Below, piece after piece: positions 10,451 to 17,692 of a stretch of 26,901 bases of DNA. The translations under genes and the position numbers were made by a program. The stretch spans positions 1 through 26,901 of the forward strand of contig CAYVUV010000326.1 of the NCBI GenBank assembly GCA_964455095.1, read 5' to 3'. Source of the stretch: CAYVUV01 sp964455095 (GTDB lineage Bacteria > Desulfobacterota > Binatia > HRBIN30 > CADEER01). Each line of letters opens with the position of its first letter. The first letter of the stretch is position 1. The notes below the pieces were generated by a model. The model had not been told where the DNA came from, did no database searches, and saw nothing but the letters and a program-made list of their open reading frames with translations.

Positions 10451-10462
10451 GCGCCCGGCGCG
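10442..10462. terminator. Hairpin between the convergent carboxypeptidase and lpxC genes
   Basis: CGCGCC (10442-10447) pairs with GGCGCG (10457-10462) around a 9-nt loop. It overlaps the carboxypeptidase stop and fills most of the 16-nt gap to the receiver-LpxC stop. There is no T-tract. It may be a shared terminator, but the short GC stem could be incidental. Confidence 0.28.
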
Positions 10463-10466
10463 GTGT

Positions 10467-11756
10467 TCAGCTCTGCAACTGGGCGCGCACCGCCCGCAGC
10501 AGGGCGATGTTGTCGCCGTGCCCGGTCATGCGCGCGACGATGCGACCGCGCAACGGCCGGCCGAGCAGGTAGAAGTCGCCCATGATGTCGAGGATCTTGT
10601 GGCGCGCGAACTCGTCGGGAAAGCGCAGCGTCGTGTTGACGATCTTTTCGTCGTCGACCAGGATGCAATTGTCGAGGCGGCCGCCGCTGGCCAGCCCCAT
10701 CGCCGCCATCGCCTTCATGTCCTTGACGAAGCCGAACGTGCGCGCGGGGGCGATCTCGTCGCGAAACGACTCCGGCCCGCGGTGCACGTAGGTGTACTGC
10801 TGGCGCCCGATCGGCGGCGGGTAGCTCAAGGTGTAGCTGATGCTGAAGCCGTCGTGCGGCTCGATCGCAATCGACTCGCCCTCGCCATCGTCGCGGCCGA
10901 CCACCAGCCGGCGCTCGATGACGATGTCCTCCAGCGGCTCGCCCAGATCCACCACCCCTGCACTGTCCAGCAGCGCGCAGAAATCGAGCGCCGACCCGTC
11001 CATGACCGGCACTTCGCTCTGCACCTTGATGAGCGCGTTGGTGACGCCGTAGGCGTGCAACGTCGCGAGCAGGTGCTCGACCGTTCCGACGCTCATCCCC
11101 TGATGGTGCAGGGTCGTGGCGTAACCGGTCGACTCGACGTAGTCGAGGTGTGCCGGCACGCTCGACGCGCTCGACAGGTTGGCGAACACGATCCCGCGGC
11201 CGGCCGGCAAGGGGTGCAGAATCACGCCGGACTTGATGCCCGTGTGCAAACCGTGGCCGCTGGCGATCACCGAGCGGCCGATCGTGCACTCGCTGCGCGG
11301 CGAGCGCCGCGCCACGGCGGCCGGCTCGCGTTGCACGGGGTGTTCGACGCCGCCGTTCTCGGGCTCGCGCTCCGCGTGGGCGAGGAGTGCGCGGTGCTCC
11401 AGGGCGCGGTTGACGACGTGCAACAGCGCCTCGATCGAGAACGGCTTCTCGATGAAGTCGAAGGCGCCGAGCTTGGTCGCCTGCACGGCGGTTTCGATGT
11501 TGCCGTGGCCGGAGATCATGATCACCTGCGGCTGGTCGGGCTCCTCCTGCAGGTGGCGCAGCAGCTCGATGCCGTCGATCTCCGGCATCCAGACGTCGAG
11601 CAGCACCAGCTCCGGCCGCTCCTGGCGCACCAGGTCGAGCGCACGGCGCCCGTCCTCCGCCTCGATGACTCGCAGCCCTTCGTCGTTCAGCACCCCGCGC
11701 AGCGAGGTGCGGATCTCGCCTTCATCGTCCACCACCAGTACGGTCGGCATGCGCAT
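10467..11756 (-). CDS. lpxC: Receiver domain fused to UDP-3-O-acyl-N-acetylglucosamine deacetylase (LpxC)
   Basis: One uninterrupted frame joins two domains. Counting from the second ATG (11750; 427 residues), residues 1-120 are an NtrX/NtrC-type receiver with D8/D9, phosphoacceptor D52 (LLDVWMPEIDG), S80 in ISGHGN and K102. A linker of about 32 residues follows. Residues 153-427 are a complete LpxC, with E225/H226 (VEHLLA), T338 (ARTFGF), H384-K385 and D388 (HKILDIMGDF), and H411 (TGHGDN), so the zinc site and catalytic residues are intact. LpxC removes acetate from UDP-3-O-acyl-GlcNAc, the committed step of lipid A synthesis. A GAGGAG sits 7 nt before the ATG at 11750 and nearly abuts the one at 11756, so 11750 may be the true start. 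The linker has no ATG, and its GTG codons lack Shine-Dalgarno sites. The ntrY-like kinase ends 5-11 nt upstream. Confidence 0.93.
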   Translation of the reverse strand: MRMPTVLVVDDEGEIRTSLRGVLNDEGLRVIEAEDGRRALDLVRQERPELVLLDVWMPEIDGIELLRHLQEEPDQPQVIMISGHGNIETAVQATKLGAFDFIEKPFSIEALLHVVNRALEHRALLAHAEREPENGGVEHPVQREPAAVARRSPRSECTIGRSVIASGHGLHTGIKSGVILHPLPAGRGIVFANLSSASSVPAHLDYVESTGYATTLHHQGMSVGTVEHLLATLHAYGVTNALIKVQSEVPVMDGSALDFCALLDSAGVVDLGEPLEDIVIERRLVVGRDDGEGESIAIEPHDGFSISYTLSYPPPIGRQQYTYVHRGPESFRDEIAPARTFGFVKDMKAMAAMGLASGGRLDNCILVDDEKIVNTTLRFPDEFARHKILDIMGDFYLLGRPLRGRIVARMTGHGDNIALLRAVRAQLQS

Positions 11757-11761
11757 TCTCC

Positions 11762-13999
11762 TCAGGCCCGCGCGGCGCGCAGCGCGGCGCCGCGGCGGAG
11801 CGGAAACTCGATGACCAAGCGGGTGCCGCGCGGCGCGTTGTCCCAGACGCGGAGGTAGGCGTGGTGATCGGCGGCAATCGCCGACACGATGGCGAGCCCC
11901 AATCCGGTGCCGTCCTTCTTGGTCGAAAAGTAGGGCTCGAACGCGCGCGCCTTGACGTCGGGCGTCATTCCGCTGCCGTCGTCGGCCACTTCCAGACGCA
12001 CGACATCGATCACCGGGTCGTGGGCGGTGACCACTTCGACCCGCCCGCCGCCGGCGCGGGCGTGACACGCCGCGACGGCGTTGTCGAGCAGATTGATCAC
12101 GGCGCGCTTGATCGCGTCGCGGTCGATGTCGACCGGCGGCAGCTCGGGGTCGGCACGCACCGAGAAGGTGATGTCGCGATGGCCTTCGCGGAACAGCACC
12201 AACGCCTCCTCGACCACCTCGTTGAGGTTGTGCGGCGCCACCTCGACGGCGGGCAGCCGCGCGAAGGTCGAGAATTCGTTGACCAGGCGCTTGAGCTGCT
12301 CGACCTGGCCGATGATGGTGCGCGTGCACTCGTCGAACAGCGCCTCGTCGGCGCCGCCGAGCTGCGCCCCGTAGCGCTTGCGCAGGCGCTGCGCCGAGAG
12401 CTGAATCGGCGTCAGCGGGTTCTTGATCTCGTGCGCGATGCGGCGCGCCACCTCGCGCCACGCTTCCATGCGCTCGACGCGCAGGAGGTGCGTGACGTCC
12501 TCGAAGAACAGGATCAGCCCGGCCGGCGCGCCGGCCTCGTCGCTGAGCGTCGTGACCGTGACCCACGCCGTGACCTGGCGCGGCCCGCCGGTCAGCTTCA
12601 CCTGCTGCTCCGCCTTCTCCCGCCGCTCCTCGCGCAAGCGCCCGACCAGGTCGGCGACGGGCTGCAGGTCCTCGCGGTCGAACACCTCGCGCCAGCTCCG
12701 CCCGCGCACCTCGTCGGCGCGGATGCCGAGCATCGCGGCCGCCGCCGGGTTGACCGTCGCCACCGCGTCCGCATCGTCCACCGACACCACGCCGGCGGCG
12801 ATGTTGGCAAGAATGTTCTCGATGTAGCGCCGGCGTTCCTCGAGCTCCGAGTGAATGGTTTCGAGGTCGGCGGTCATGCGGTTGAACGACGTCACCAGCG
12901 TGCCGATTTCTTCGTCGCCGCCGGCCGCGGCGCGGTAGGTCCAATTGCCTTGCGCCACCTGCTGCATGCCCTCGCCCAGGCGTTGAATGGGCACGGTGAT
13001 GCCCTTGGCGAAGTAGAAACCGAACCAGGTGGCCGAGAACAGCACGACGAGCGTGATCAGCGCGAAGGTCAGCGTGTAGCCGTTGCGAATCGGCTGCTTC
13101 AGCACCTTGAGCTGGAGGTACTCGTGGTGCGAGCGCGCCGTCTGGCGCGCCGCTTTGCTCACCGCACGCGGCACGACGTAGTCGACCACCACGGCGCCGA
13201 GGACCCGGCCGTCCGGGCCGCGAATCGGCACACCGCCGCGCACGATGTCGCCGCGGCTGAAGGGCTGGGTGCGGGCAAACTCCTGCCCTTCCACCACCAC
13301 CTCGCGCAGATTGTCGGGGGCGATGGCCGGCAGCGCCAGCCGCTCGCCAGGCGGCCAGGCGGCGGCCACCGCCCGTTCACCGGCGAGCACCTCGATGCCG
13401 CCGAGGTTGAGCTCGTCGCGGCGGATGTCGATCAGCTTCTGCAGCTGGGCGCGATGCGACTCGCGCAGCAGGCCGCGGCGGCCGATCTGCTCGGCGAGCC
13501 CGGTGGCGAAGTGCAGCGCGTCGCTGCCCGCCCGTTGGTAGTACCGATGCGCCACCTGCACCGAGCTGTCGAGCGCGCGCTCGACACGGGTGCCGAACCA
13601 GCTCTCCATCGCGCTGCTCAGAAAAGCGTCGGCGACCAGGAAGAGGACGACGGTTGGAAAGACGGTCAGGCTGACGAAGGCGAGGACCAGCCGGGCGCGC
13701 AGGCGCGCGCCGAGAATGCGGCGCCGGCGCTCGAAAATCAGCTTCACCAGGTTGCGCGCGACCAGGAAGATCAGCAGGACGAGCAGAATCAGGTTGAGGT
13801 TGATGAGCAGGAAGAAGATGACGTTGCCGGACTGCGACGAGCTGCTGCTGAACTCCGGCAGCCGGGTCTCGAAGATGGCGAAGACGACGAACACCACGGC
13901 CGTGATGGCGATCAGCAGCGCCTCGCGCCGCCGGCGCCGCAGCTCGTCAGCCGGGAGATCCGGCGCGGTGGTCGCCCGCCTGTTGAGCCAGTGGGGCAT
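11762..13999 (-). CDS. ntrY: Transmembrane sensor histidine kinase, NtrY-like
   Basis: The 745-residue kinase has the NtrY layout. Three N-terminal membrane helices lie at about 27-43, 60-80 and 104-124. A periplasmic sensor region of some 180 residues follows, then TM4 at 308-331, a HAMP domain at about 332-385 and a PAS domain at 390-505. The DHp helix carries H523 (RRIAHEIKNPLTPIQLSAQRL), and the HATPase domain has NLLDNAVAA, DDGSGM and GTGLGLA. NtrY normally phosphorylates the sigma-54 activator NtrX. Here the next gene, 5-11 nt downstream, encodes only an NtrX-like receiver, fused to LpxC. I prefer the ATG at 13999; a TTG at 14050, 6 nt after ruvB, would add 17 residues. Confidence 0.94.
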   Translation of the reverse strand: MPHWLNRRATTAPDLPADELRRRRREALLIAITAVVFVVFAIFETRLPEFSSSSSQSGNVIFFLLINLNLILLVLLIFLVARNLVKLIFERRRRILGARLRARLVLAFVSLTVFPTVVLFLVADAFLSSAMESWFGTRVERALDSSVQVAHRYYQRAGSDALHFATGLAEQIGRRGLLRESHRAQLQKLIDIRRDELNLGGIEVLAGERAVAAAWPPGERLALPAIAPDNLREVVVEGQEFARTQPFSRGDIVRGGVPIRGPDGRVLGAVVVDYVVPRAVSKAARQTARSHHEYLQLKVLKQPIRNGYTLTFALITLVVLFSATWFGFYFAKGITVPIQRLGEGMQQVAQGNWTYRAAAGGDEEIGTLVTSFNRMTADLETIHSELEERRRYIENILANIAAGVVSVDDADAVATVNPAAAAMLGIRADEVRGRSWREVFDREDLQPVADLVGRLREERREKAEQQVKLTGGPRQVTAWVTVTTLSDEAGAPAGLILFFEDVTHLLRVERMEAWREVARRIAHEIKNPLTPIQLSAQRLRKRYGAQLGGADEALFDECTRTIIGQVEQLKRLVNEFSTFARLPAVEVAPHNLNEVVEEALVLFREGHRDITFSVRADPELPPVDIDRDAIKRAVINLLDNAVAACHARAGGGRVEVVTAHDPVIDVVRLEVADDGSGMTPDVKARAFEPYFSTKKDGTGLGLAIVSAIAADHHAYLRVWDNAPRGTRLVIEFPLRRGAALRAARA

Positions 14000-14056
14000 G
14001 ATATTCCGAGCGTGAGCCTGGATCTTAGGGTCCGGACCTGCCGCTGGCAAGCCGGC

Positions 14057-15100
14057 TCACTCGAACAGCGAGCCCTGGCCCTTGCTCGGGCGCGCCGGGC
14101 GGCCGAAGTGCTCGAAGGCCAACGGCGTCGCCATGCGCCCCTTGGGGGTGCGGCTCAGGTAACCCTCCTGGATCAGGAACGGCTCGTAGACATCCTCGAT
14201 CGTCTCGCGATCTTCGCCGATCGCCGCCGCCAGCGTCTCGACACCCACCGGGCCGCCGTTGAACTTGTCGATCAGGGTCAGCAACAGCGCCCGGTCCATC
14301 TTGTCGAACCCGCGATGGTCCACTTCCAGCAGCGCCAACGCCTGATCGGCCACCGGCTGCGTGATGACGCCATGAGCGCGCACCAGGGCGAAGTCGCGCA
14401 CGCGGCGCAGCAGCCGATTGGCGATGCGCGGCGTGCCGCGGGCGCGGCGCGCGATCTCGTCGGCGCCGGCAGAATCGATCGGCACGGCGAGGATGGCAGC
14501 CGAGCGGCGCACGATCTCGGCCAGCTCGGCGCTGCGATAGAAGTCGAGCCGGAAGCTGACGCCGAAGCGGTTGCGCAGCGGCGAGGACAGCAGCCCGGCG
14601 CGGGTGGTCGCACCGATCAGCGTAAAGCGCTTGAGGTCGAGCTTGATCGAGCGCGCCGACGGGCCCTGCCCGATCATCACGTCGATCTGGTAGTCCTCCA
14701 TCGCCGGGTAGAGGATTTCCTCGACGACGCGGTTGAGGCGGTGTATCTCGTCGATGAACAGCACGTCGCCCTGCTCGAGGTTGGTGAGCTGCGCGGCCAG
14801 ATCGCCGGGCCGCTCGATCACCGGGCCCGACGTCGAGCGCACGGCGACGCCCATCTCGCGGCCGATGACGTGGGCCAGCGAGGTCTTGCCGAGCCCTGGA
14901 GGGCCGTAGAGAAGGATGTGGTCGAGGCACTCGCCGCGCGCCTTGGCCGCCTCGATGGCGACCCGCAGGTTGGCCTTCAGCGACTCCTGGCCGATGTAGT
15001 CGGCCAGCGTTCCGGGCCGCAGCGTCGAGTCGAAGCGGGCGTCCTCATCGCCGGTTTCGCCGGAGACCAGCCGCGCCACCGTGCCGTCGTGCTCGGTCAT
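14057..15100 (-). CDS. ruvB: Holliday junction branch migration helicase RuvB
   Basis: The 347-residue AAA+ motor matches RuvB throughout. RuvB forms hexameric rings that drive branch migration with RuvA. Walker A is GPPGLGKT at 66-73, Walker B is DEIH at 117-120, and sensor 1 is GATTRAG at 163-169, followed by SPLRNRFG. The N-terminal RP(G)TLADYIGQ and the C-terminal winged-helix segment (EPFLIQEGYLSRTPKGR) are both present. The first base pairs of its ATG overlap the ruvA stop (ATGA at 15097-15100), so the two are translationally coupled. The gene sits mid-operon; the ntrY-like gene follows after 57 nt. Confidence 0.98.
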   Translation of the reverse strand: MTEHDGTVARLVSGETGDEDARFDSTLRPGTLADYIGQESLKANLRVAIEAAKARGECLDHILLYGPPGLGKTSLAHVIGREMGVAVRSTSGPVIERPGDLAAQLTNLEQGDVLFIDEIHRLNRVVEEILYPAMEDYQIDVMIGQGPSARSIKLDLKRFTLIGATTRAGLLSSPLRNRFGVSFRLDFYRSAELAEIVRRSAAILAVPIDSAGADEIARRARGTPRIANRLLRRVRDFALVRAHGVITQPVADQALALLEVDHRGFDKMDRALLLTLIDKFNGGPVGVETLAAAIGEDRETIEDVYEPFLIQEGYLSRTPKGRMATPLAFEHFGRPARPSKGQGSLFE

Positions 15101-15684
15101 GCGCTCAGTCGTTGCAAAGCCTGGCGGATGACCACGCCGAGATCACCCCCCGCCTGCGGGACCACCTGGCGCACCACGCGCTCGGCTTCGGCCTGGCGAT
15201 AGCCGAGATTGACCAAGGCGGAGACCGCCTCGGCCTCCACGTCGCCCGGCGCGTGTCCCTGTTCGGGCACTTCCGCGCGCAACTGGCGCACACGGTCCTT
15301 CAGCTCGACGACCAGGCGTTCCGCCGTCTTCTTGCCCACCCCCGGCATCGACACCAATCGCGGCACGTCGCCGCGGCCGAGGGCGTCGAGCAGGTCGCCG
15401 GTCGGCATGCCGGACAGAATGTTCAGCGCCATGCGCGGCCCGACGCCGGAGACGGCCAGCAGCGCGGCAAACAGGCTCTTCTCGCGCCGGTCGAGGAAGC
15501 CGAACAGCTCGAGCGCGTTCTCGCGCATCTGGGTGTGGATCTCGAGCTCGACGGGCTCGCCCTCGTTGGGCAGCGTCGCGAAGGCGTTCAGCGACACCAT
15601 GACCCGATAGCCGACTCCGTGCACGTCGACGATCAACGCGTCGGGGGACTTGCGCGCCAAACGGCCGACCAGGCGCGCGATCAT
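15097..15684 (-). CDS. ruvA: Holliday junction DNA-binding protein RuvA
   Basis: The 195-residue product has the three RuvA domains. An N-terminal OB-fold starts MIARLVGRLARKSPDALIVDVHGVGYRV. Tandem helix-hairpin-helix motifs follow, visible as LLAVSGVGPRMALNILSG and LVSMPGVGKKTAERLVVELKDR. The C-terminal RuvB-contacting domain contains EAVSALVNLGYRQAEAERVV. RuvA tetramers hold the Holliday junction open for RuvB. The gene overlaps both neighbours by 4 nt (ATGA at 15681-15684 with ruvC and at 15097-15100 with ruvB), a tight ruvCAB order. Confidence 0.97.
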   Translation of the reverse strand: MIARLVGRLARKSPDALIVDVHGVGYRVMVSLNAFATLPNEGEPVELEIHTQMRENALELFGFLDRREKSLFAALLAVSGVGPRMALNILSGMPTGDLLDALGRGDVPRLVSMPGVGKKTAERLVVELKDRVRQLRAEVPEQGHAPGDVEAEAVSALVNLGYRQAEAERVVRQVVPQAGGDLGVVIRQALQRLSA

Positions 15685-16259
15685 CGAGTCGCCGCGCGCC
15701 GGCCGGTCCGAAACCGGACCCCAGCCGGGAGCTGCGCGCTCACCAGGGCGGCAAAGCGGCTCGTTTGCAGGTGGCAGATCGCCGCGCCCAGGGCATCGGC
15801 CTCGTCGGCGCCGAACGCGGTGTCGAGCCCGAGCAGGCGGCCGACCATGGCCTGGATCTGCTCTTTGGCAGCGCGTCCGCTGCCGGCGACGGCGATCTTG
15901 ATCTCGGCCGGGCTGTACTCCGCCACGCCGAGCCCCGCCTCGGCGGCGGCGAGCATGATGACGCCGCGCGCTTCACCGAGGCGGAAGGCCGTCTGAATGT
16001 TGTCGCCGACGAACATCTGCTCGATGCTCAACGCCGCGGGCGCGTAGCGCTCGCAGACTTCGCGCGCGGCGCGAAAGATGGTCACCAAGCGGTCGGCGCG
16101 CTCGCCGCGCGGCCGCACCACGCCGCTGGCGACGTAGCGCACGCCGGTGCCGGACACCTCGACCACGCCCCAGCCGGTTGCCACCGTACCGGGGTCGACG
16201 CCGAGCACCCGCTGCGCCGCCGCTCCGCTTCTCGCCTCCTGCGCTCGCGACCACCGCAC
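15681..16259 (-). CDS. ruvC: Crossover junction endodeoxyribonuclease RuvC
   Basis: The 192-residue nuclease has the four acidic catalytic residues of RuvC: D22 in LGVDPG, E80 in SIEQMFVGDN, and D152 and D155 in ADEADALGAAICH. RuvC nicks Holliday junctions symmetrically after RuvAB migration. Homologues usually begin a residue or two before VLGVDPG, so this version has about 16 extra N-terminal residues. The GTG at 16259 is still the best start because a GGAGG (16266-16270) precedes it by 6 nt. An internal GTG at 16209 would give the shorter form but has no well-spaced site. RuvC overlaps ruvA by 4 nt and follows yebC by 39 nt. Confidence 0.96.
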   Translation of the reverse strand: MRWSRAQEARSGAAAQRVLGVDPGTVATGWGVVEVSGTGVRYVASGVVRPRGERADRLVTIFRAAREVCERYAPAALSIEQMFVGDNIQTAFRLGEARGVIMLAAAEAGLGVAEYSPAEIKIAVAGSGRAAKEQIQAMVGRLLGLDTAFGADEADALGAAICHLQTSRFAALVSAQLPAGVRFRTGRRAATR

Positions 16260-16265
16260 CGCACA

Positions 16266-16270
16266 CCTCC
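16266..16270 (-). promoter_or_regulatory. Shine-Dalgarno site that supports the GTG start of ruvC
   Basis: On the minus strand GGAGG is followed by a 6-nt spacer and GTG at 16259. This favours the longer RuvC N-terminus over the family-typical start at the internal GTG. Confidence 0.55.
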
Positions 16271-16285
16271 CGGGGCGCAGCCCCG
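16271..16285. other. Small perfect hairpin between yebC and ruvC
   Basis: CGGGGC and GCCCCG form a 6-bp stem around a GCA loop, right after the yebC stop and beside the ruvC Shine-Dalgarno site (16266-16270). It lacks a T-run. In the mRNA it could modulate ruvC translation or stabilise an upstream 3' end. The stem is short, so the case is weak. Confidence 0.3.
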
Positions 16286-16298
16286 CTGCGCCGCGCGC

Positions 16299-17051
16299 TC
16301 AGGCCGCGCTCAACCGCTCGAGCTCTTCTTGCGGAATGTCGAAATTGGAGGCGACGTCCTGCACGTCGTCGTGCTCCTCCAGCTCCTCGAGCAGTTTCAG
16401 TGTCTGCTCCGCCGCCGTGCCGGTCAAGCTGACAGTGTTCTGTGACACCATGCTGACCTCGGCACTGGCCGGTGCAATCCCGGCCTGGTCGAGCGCCGCC
16501 TTCACCGCTTCGAAGCGGTCAGGCGGCGTGGTGACCTGGAAGACATCGTCGGCGTCGGTGACGTCATCCGCCCCGGCATCGAGGGTCACCTCGATCAGCC
16601 GGTCCTCGTCCGCCTTGGACTTTTCGACGGTGATCAGCCCGCGCTTCTGGAACATCCACGCCACGCAGCCGCTCTCGCCCATGCTGCCGCCGTTCATGCT
16701 GAACACCCGGCGGATCTCCGACACGGTGCGGTTGCGGTTGTCGGTCATCGCCATCACCAGCACGGCGGCCCCGCCCGGCCCGTAGCCCTCGTACTGAATC
16801 TCGTCGTACTGCGTCCCTTCGAGCTCACCGGTGCCCTTTTTGATGGCCCGGTCGATGTTGTCGTTGGGCATGCTGTTTTGCTTCGCGGTCAGCACCGCCG
16901 TGCGCAGGCGGGGGTTGGCATTGATATCGCCGCCGCCGACCCTGGCCGCCACCGTGATCTCCTTGATCAGCTTGGTGAACAGCTTGCCGCGCTTGGCATC
17001 CTTGGCGGCCTTCTTGTGCTTGATGGTGCTCCACTTGGAATGACCAGACAT
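16299..17051 (-). CDS. yebC: YebC/PmpR-family protein
   Basis: The 250-residue product is a full-length YebC. It opens MSGHSKWSTIKHKKAAKDAKRG, the family signature, and retains NPRLRTAVLTAKQNSMPNDNIDRAIKKG, YEGYGPGGAAVLVMAMTDNRNRT and the C-terminal domain. YebC proteins were described as transcriptional regulators (PmpR) and, more recently, as factors that help ribosomes through difficult sequences such as polyproline (TACO1 and YebC2-type). The association with ruvCAB is conserved across many bacteria. It is the first gene of the minus-strand run reaching lpxC. The ATG at 17051 gives the conserved N-terminus; a longer frame upstream is not supported. Confidence 0.96.
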   Translation of the reverse strand: MSGHSKWSTIKHKKAAKDAKRGKLFTKLIKEITVAARVGGGDINANPRLRTAVLTAKQNSMPNDNIDRAIKKGTGELEGTQYDEIQYEGYGPGGAAVLVMAMTDNRNRTVSEIRRVFSMNGGSMGESGCVAWMFQKRGLITVEKSKADEDRLIEVTLDAGADDVTDADDVFQVTTPPDRFEAVKAALDQAGIAPASAEVSMVSQNTVSLTGTAAEQTLKLLEELEEHDDVQDVASNFDIPQEELERLSAA

Positions 17052-17178
17052 GGTGGGACTCCCGAGGGAATTGTGGTGTAACGCCGAATGGTTAGCACAG
17101 GGCTCGCGCGGAAGTAAACGCGCCATCGGAGACAGTTTGCCGCCGCCCCGGAGGGCCGGAAATCGCCGCGAAAGAGCG

Positions 17179-17442
17179 CTAAGCCGTGCCGCTCAGCATA
17201 CCGTCGAGCTCGCCGGCGGTATCGAGCGCGTAGAGCTCGTCGAAACCGCCGATCGGCTTACCGTCGATGAAGATCTGCGGCACCGTGCGCCGGCCACCGG
17301 AATCGGCAATCATCTTCTCGCGCAGGTCCATGTCGCTGCTGACGTCGATTTCGTCATAGGACACGCCCTTGTGGTCGAGCAGGCGCTTGGCGCGCACGCA
17401 GTACGGGCACATCGTGGTGGTGTAGATCTTCACGTCAGCCAT
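17179..17442 (-). CDS. grxC: Glutaredoxin, GrxC type
   Basis: This 87-residue thioredoxin-fold protein has the dithiol active site C12-P-Y-C15 after KIYTTTM, and the glutathione-binding TVPQIFIDGKPIGGFDEL segment. It reduces protein disulfides and glutathione mixed disulfides with electrons from glutathione. The length is that of bacterial glutaredoxin 3. The ATG at 17442 gives the compact family form; the frame is open further upstream, but that stretch has no family resemblance. It lies 127 nt upstream of yebC on the same strand and may have its own transcript. Confidence 0.95.
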   Translation of the reverse strand: MADVKIYTTTMCPYCVRAKRLLDHKGVSYDEIDVSSDMDLREKMIADSGGRRTVPQIFIDGKPIGGFDELYALDTAGELDGMLSGTA

Positions 17443-17692
17443 GGATCGACATCTCTCAGTGGAAATTGACCCTAACGCGCCGTTGGCGATTGGGCAAGAC
17501 GGCTGGGTTCGAGCGGCGGGCGCGCAGCGCATGCTCCTCCAGCATTCCACCATTCGGACGATACTGACCAATCCTTCTCAGGTAGTTGCGCTGGTCAGAC
17601 GTCGTCGCTGTGAGCTGCTCGACCTCGAGTTCAGGTTTCTCCGAACGAGCCGGTGACGGCGAATGGGGACACCCCCTCGACCGAGCGACGCC
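17443..17692. other. Intergenic region between the glutaredoxin and repeat-protein genes
   Basis: These 250 bases hold no convincing gene. A 71-codon plus-strand frame at 17441-17656 has no recognisable sequence and no good ribosome site. A TTCGAGC near 17507 resembles a tRNA T-loop, but no acceptor stem or anticodon arm surrounds it. The region should contain the glutaredoxin promoter and the 3' end of the repeat-protein transcript; I can place neither precisely. Confidence 0.5.

Noticed and set aside
11757..12944. The receiver-LpxC frame stays open another 396 codons upstream, suggesting a much larger fusion
   Set aside because: That part is an out-of-frame reading of the ntrY-like kinase. 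It is Arg/Gly/Ala-rich without domain motifs, and the receiver has its own ATG and ribosome site.
11861..15202. Antisense plus-strand open frame of 1113 codons
   Set aside because: It lies entirely opposite ntrY, ruvB and ruvA, whose products are clearly recognisable. The antisense product is His/Arg/Asp-rich and matches no family.
17495..17515. GGTTCGAGC resembling a tRNA T-loop
   Set aside because: No matching acceptor stem, D arm or anticodon arm can be drawn around it.
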